Assembly: GCA_902362805.1 (NCBI GenBank)
Contig: CABIXY010000001.1
Span: forward strand, 124,001-188,000
Reading direction: 5' to 3'
Source of the DNA: Eubacteriaceae bacterium
GTDB lineage: Bacteria; Bacillota; Clostridia; Peptostreptococcales; Anaerovoracaceae
Length of the DNA stretch: 64,000 nt
In this document: in pieces, positions 61,139 through 64,000 of the stretch
Layout: every line of letters begins with the position of its first letter
How positions within the stretch are numbered: position 1 is the first letter of the stretch
Program-made: the position numbers and the translations under genes
The notes under the pieces: generated by a model
The model's database searches: none
Told to the model about the DNA's origin: nothing
What the model saw: the letters and a program-made list of their open reading frames with translations, nothing else

Positions 61139-62020
61139 ATGGATATGGTAAAATACGAGATATTTTTAGACATCATTGAAAGGGGCAGTTACAGCAAAGC
61201 TTGCGAAGATCTGGGATATTCTCTTTCAGGAATTTCCAAGATGATGAAAAGTATGGAGGAGGAAATCGATATTCCTTTGATTACCAGAACGAATAAGGGT
61301 ATCAGCTTAACCCCGGATGGAGAAAAAGTGCTGCCTCTGATCAGACAGCTGATTAACTACAAAGAAGTCATAGAAGAAGAATTCGCCCTGATCAGAGGGG
61401 TGGAAACCGGTAAAATTAGAATCGGTTGTTTTCCTACTGTGTCTTTTGCCTGGATTTCCTCTTTAATCGCTATGTTTAAAGACAATCACCCCAATATAGC
61501 AATTGAAGTCATAGAAGAGAATGGCATTAAGAACCTTGAGCAGTGGCTGAATCAGGGGATTATCGATATCGGTGTATTCAGCAAACAGCCCTATCACAAT
61601 TACGATTGGGCCGGCGTGAGAGAGGACCGTTACGTAGCGTTATTCCATAAGGAACACAGGTTGGCGTCTCTTGAGCAGGTCCCTGTTAAACAATTGTTTG
61701 ATGAAGATCTGGTTCTATTTAAATCTCATGAAGGCATTGATCAGGATGTAGTAAAGGTTATGGAATATGTGGAAATGGACAAGGTGCCGAAGTACACGTC
61801 AAATTCAGACTTTACCGTAATCCGCTTGACGGAACAGCTGGGATTTGTAGCACTGATTCCGGAGTTAATTGCAAAAATTGCGGTTAATTTCTTTGATGTG
61901 ACCTATCGTCCCATTGATGTAAACGTATCGAGGGAACTGGGGTTTGCCGTGAGAGATGTCAAACGGGTTTCTCCTGCAGTCAGACAACTTCTAAAGTATG
62001 TGAAAGAAGAAAAATTCTAA
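61139..62020 (+). CDS. LysR family regulator
   Basis: A 293-aa protein with a winged HTH (YEIFLDIIERGSYSKACEDLG, then YSLSGISKMMKSMEEEI) and an effector domain (KIRIGCFPTVSFAWISSLIA, GIIDIGVFSKQPYHNYDW). Paralogue of the proteins at 53277 and 63361. It follows nhaC after a terminator and may sense its cargo. A long-loop hairpin with T5 ends it. Confidence 0.93.
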   Translation: MDMVKYEIFLDIIERGSYSKACEDLGYSLSGISKMMKSMEEEIDIPLITRTNKGISLTPDGEKVLPLIRQLINYKEVIEEEFALIRGVETGKIRIGCFPTVSFAWISSLIAMFKDNHPNIAIEVIEENGIKNLEQWLNQGIIDIGVFSKQPYHNYDWAGVREDRYVALFHKEHRLASLEQVPVKQLFDEDLVLFKSHEGIDQDVVKVMEYVEMDKVPKYTSNSDFTVIRLTEQLGFVALIPELIAKIAVNFFDVTYRPIDVNVSRELGFAVRDVKRVSPAVRQLLKYVKEEKF

Positions 62021-62039
62021 AGTAAATAAAGTCCGTTGT

Positions 62040-62095
62040 GCCGCATGGCTGAATTCTGGGTGGGATATCTGGAAATCTGCGCATGCGGCTTTTTG
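62040..62095 (+). terminator. Terminator-like hairpin after lysR
   Basis: GCCGCATG / CATGCGGC arms with a 34-base loop, followed by TTTTTGATT. Confidence 0.6.
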
Positions 62096-62243
62096 ATTTA
62101 TCTCGGCTGTCCTATTCTCTTTCCCTGATTGCATTCAAAATCTGAATAGATATAATTGAAAGTCGGCATAGGGCATTTTGAAAAGTGCTGAGATATCTGA
62201 TTTTTTTGCTGATTTCGAGCAGACAGCGCAGTAGCATAATACA

Positions 62244-62681
62244 AGGATTTACTTCTCATCAGGAGCCATAGGCGGCTTTGATGTCATGCAGACCATCGCT
62301 TTGATCGGCGGAGCGGAGGCAGAACTGACCCTGACAAGAGAGGCGTCTACATATAGAGATACGCCTGTATTTAGCCAAGCTGTGCTTGACTCTGGTGAAA
62401 GGGGACTGTTGTTCGAGGGCACCGCGGCAGAGGCAATTCCTCTGCTGCCTAGAATGATCAATATCGGTGTGGCGACGTCTCTTGCGACGATTGGTCCCGA
62501 CAAGACACGCATCAGAATTTACGGCGATCCCAATATGCCTAATGATGATGATGTGTATATCAAAGTCGCTTCAGAGCAGGCATCGGCAGAAATGAAAATC
62601 TACTCAAAGTCATCAATTCTAGTAGGCTGGAGTGTCGTGTCGCTGCTAAACAACCTAGTGTCACCCGTATATTTCTATTAG
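62244..62681 (+). pseudogene. 3' remnant of an aspartate-dehydrogenase-like gene
   Basis: The frame reads SGAIGGFDVMQTIALIGGAE, then EAIPLLPRMINIGVATSLAT, IGPDKTRIRIYGDP and ILVGWSVVSLLNNLVSP. This is the catalytic C-terminal half of the L-aspartate dehydrogenase (NadX, DUF108) family. The N-terminal NAD-binding half is absent: the homology begins abruptly at about 62252 with no RBS. The ATG at 62286 lies in mid-domain. It is therefore a 5'-truncated relic, directly abutting the 93-bp tandem array. Confidence 0.75.
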
Positions 62682-62689
62682 CTGAAAAG

Positions 62690-63256
62690 AGTCCGCAGTT
62701 GGTATGATTTAAAAAATGTCCAGGACATTTTTCTTGAGAGTGTGAGATTGCGGACTAAAATCTGCTGTTGAGGCCGAGGAGAGTCCGCAACTGGCATGGT
62801 TTAAAAAAATGTTTAGAACATTTTCTGCGAGAGTGTGCGACTGCGGACTAAAATCTGCTGTTGAGGCCGAGAAGAGTCCGCAACTGACATAGTTTAAAAA
62901 AATGTTTAGAACATTTTTCTTGAGAGTGTGAGACTGCGGACTAAACTCTGCCGCATAGGTCGAGAAGAGTCCGCAGCAGACATAGTTTAAAAAAATGTCT
63001 AGAACATTTTTCTTGAAAGTGTGGGACTGCGGACTAAAATCTGCCGCACAGGCTGAGAACAGTCCGCAACTGACATAGTTTAAAAAAATGTCTAGAACAT
63101 TTTTCTTGAAAGTGCGAGACTGCGGACTAAAACCTGCTGTTGAGGTCGAGAAGAGTCCGCAACTGACATAGTTTAAAAAAATGTCTAGGACATTTTTCTT
63201 GAGAGTGTGCGACTGCGGACTAAACTCTGCCGCACAGGCTGAGAACAGTCCGCAAC
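62690..63256. repeat. Six-unit 93-bp tandem hairpin array
   Basis: GTCCGCA recurs at 62691, 62783, 62876, 62969, 63062, 63155 and 63248, giving six units of 92-93 bases and a partial seventh. Each unit is a nested dyad: outer AGTCCGCA / TGCGGACT about 68 bases apart, inner AAAATGT / ACATTTT, then a spacer of about 25 bases. Because 93 is a multiple of three, the minus strand shows a 200-codon open frame of 31-residue repeats. That frame has no RBS and is probably not a gene. Confidence 0.85.
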
Positions 63257-63360
63257 TGGCATCTCCTATTTCAGCATTGACAATACAACCCGAGGCTTTT
63301 AAAATGAGCATAGTGAGATTTATCTTTTAACGCCAGAAATCGAAATGAAAAGGTGGAAAA

Positions 63361-64000
63361 ATGGACTTAAAGAAATACGAGGTACTGCTGAAGGTGGTAG
63401 ACCGTGGCAACATCAATAACGTAAGCTATGATCTGGGTTACACCCATTCTGGTATATCGAAAATGCTCAATAGTATGGAGGCCGAACTTGGATTCCAAAT
63501 TATCAAAAGAAATAATAAGGGCATCACGCTTACACCAGAAGGAGAAAAGCTGATGCCGATTATTCGTAATATCGTAAAAGAAAACGAGAAACTTGAAGAA
63601 GAGATTTCTTTAATCAACGGCCTGGAGAAGGGAACTGTGCGAATCGGCTGTTTTCCGACGACTGCTTTTGTATTGATACCCGGTTTGCTGAAAAAATTCT
63701 ATGACAAATATCCGAGAATTCAAATAGAGGTTTTGGAAGAGCACAGCCTCGATCAGTTAGAGCAGTGGCTCAATCGGGGAATCATCGATATTGGTATTTT
63801 CAGCCGGCAGCCCCATCATCACTTTGAATGGTTGAAAGAAATCGATGACGAGTATGTTGCACTTCTTCCTGCTGGACACCCTTTGTGCAGCCACGAAATC
63901 GTTCCAGTCAAAGAACTCTTTGAGGAGAGAGTGCTTTTGTTTAAATCTCACAAAGGTTTGGATCAGGATATCGTTCAAATCATGAAGTATGTGGACGTAA
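63361..64000 (+). CDS. LysR family regulator, cut by window end
   Basis: Open from ATG 63361 (AAAGGTGGAAAA upstream) to the last base with no stop; about 213 residues are visible. Winged HTH YEVLLKVVDRGNINNVSYDLG, then YTHSGISKMLNSMEAEL; effector domain VRIGCFPTTAFVLIPGLLKK and GIIDIGIFSRQPHHHFEW. Third member of the local LysR paralogue group. It lies just after the tandem array and the AspDH remnant. Confidence 0.92.
   Translation, partial: MDLKKYEVLLKVVDRGNINNVSYDLGYTHSGISKMLNSMEAELGFQIIKRNNKGITLTPEGEKLMPIIRNIVKENEKLEEEISLINGLEKGTVRIGCFPTTAFVLIPGLLKKFYDKYPRIQIEVLEEHSLDQLEQWLNRGIIDIGIFSRQPHHHFEWLKEIDDEYVALLPAGHPLCSHEIVPVKELFEERVLLFKSHKGLDQDIVQIMKYVDV

Noticed and set aside
62690..63256. 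CRISPR array
   Set aside because: Units of 93 bases are similar throughout, without unique spacers, and no cas genes are in the window.
62709..63311. Minus-strand 200-aa open frame of 31-residue repeats
   Set aside because: It is produced by the 93-bp tandem array (93 is a multiple of 3). No RBS, no flanking operon, and inter-unit changes do not favour silent positions.

Overview
The window looks like the chromosome of an obligately anaerobic, amino-acid- and amine-fermenting Firmicute (Clostridia/Eubacteriales; an Anaerovoracaceae- or Eubacteriaceae-like gut organism is my best guess, from gene content only). The reasons are strong AGGAGG ribosome-binding sites with frequent TTG/GTG starts, sigma-54 (-24/-12) promoters with matching enhancer-binding proteins, a glycyl radical enzyme with its activase, a B12-dependent mutase with a MutL-type reactivase, 2-amino-4-ketopentanoate thiolase (OrtAB), an arginine deiminase, a non-pyrrolysine MttB-family methyltransferase and three NhaC antiporters. 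I saw no rRNA, tRNA, CRISPR array, phage or intact insertion sequence.

Layout. 1-7.3 kb: an ABC exporter module, an S41 protease and a small TetR/flavodoxin/FMN-binding operon with a large operator palindrome. 7.3-10.8 kb: a membrane protein, an Rpn-family nuclease and eroded hypotheticals among inverted repeats; a 21-bp direct repeat flanks the first two. 10.9-19.3 kb: a leftward catabolic operon (GlpA-like and GlpB-like flavoproteins, DUF1667, FGGY kinase, AGPS-like FAD enzyme) divergent from a TetR/TSUP pair. 19.5-26.2 kb: an Ogt gene, a TetR gene, then a rightward FGGY kinase - class III aminotransferase - RuBisCO-like protein - HAD phosphatase cluster. The same 71-bp element lies in the same orientation upstream of both FGGY kinase genes.

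26.2-35.3 kb: CYTH protein, IclR regulator (with a candidate small RNA beside it), a sigma-54 activator, then a sigma-54-driven arcA / putrescine-type carbamoyltransferase / NhaC operon and a second sigma-54 activator. 35.6-47.9 kb: a proline-racemase-family epimerase and a glycyl radical enzyme with activase, each behind its own sigma-54 promoter in a shared divergent region, then an NSS transporter, then an operon of MutL, a fused B12 mutase, OrtA, OrtB and a divergent ProC. The epimerase, glycyl radical enzyme and OrtAB match the known logic of 4-hydroxy-D-proline C-N lyase (HplG) degradation to acetyl-CoA and alanine. The mutase, MutL and ProC-like genes are not explained by that pathway.

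48-64 kb: DMT transporter, TPR/DUF4037/DUF4125 module, monooxygenase-fold protein with NhaC, LysR, a frameshifted BCCT transporter with an MttB-family methyltransferase, a second ProC, a GntR regulator, NhaC with LysR, a 5'-truncated aspartate-dehydrogenase-like remnant, a six-unit 93-bp tandem hairpin array, and a third related LysR gene cut by the window end.

The most promising under-described systems are the RuBisCO-like-protein cluster with its shared upstream element, and the B12-mutase/OrtAB/ProC operon beside the hydroxyproline genes.
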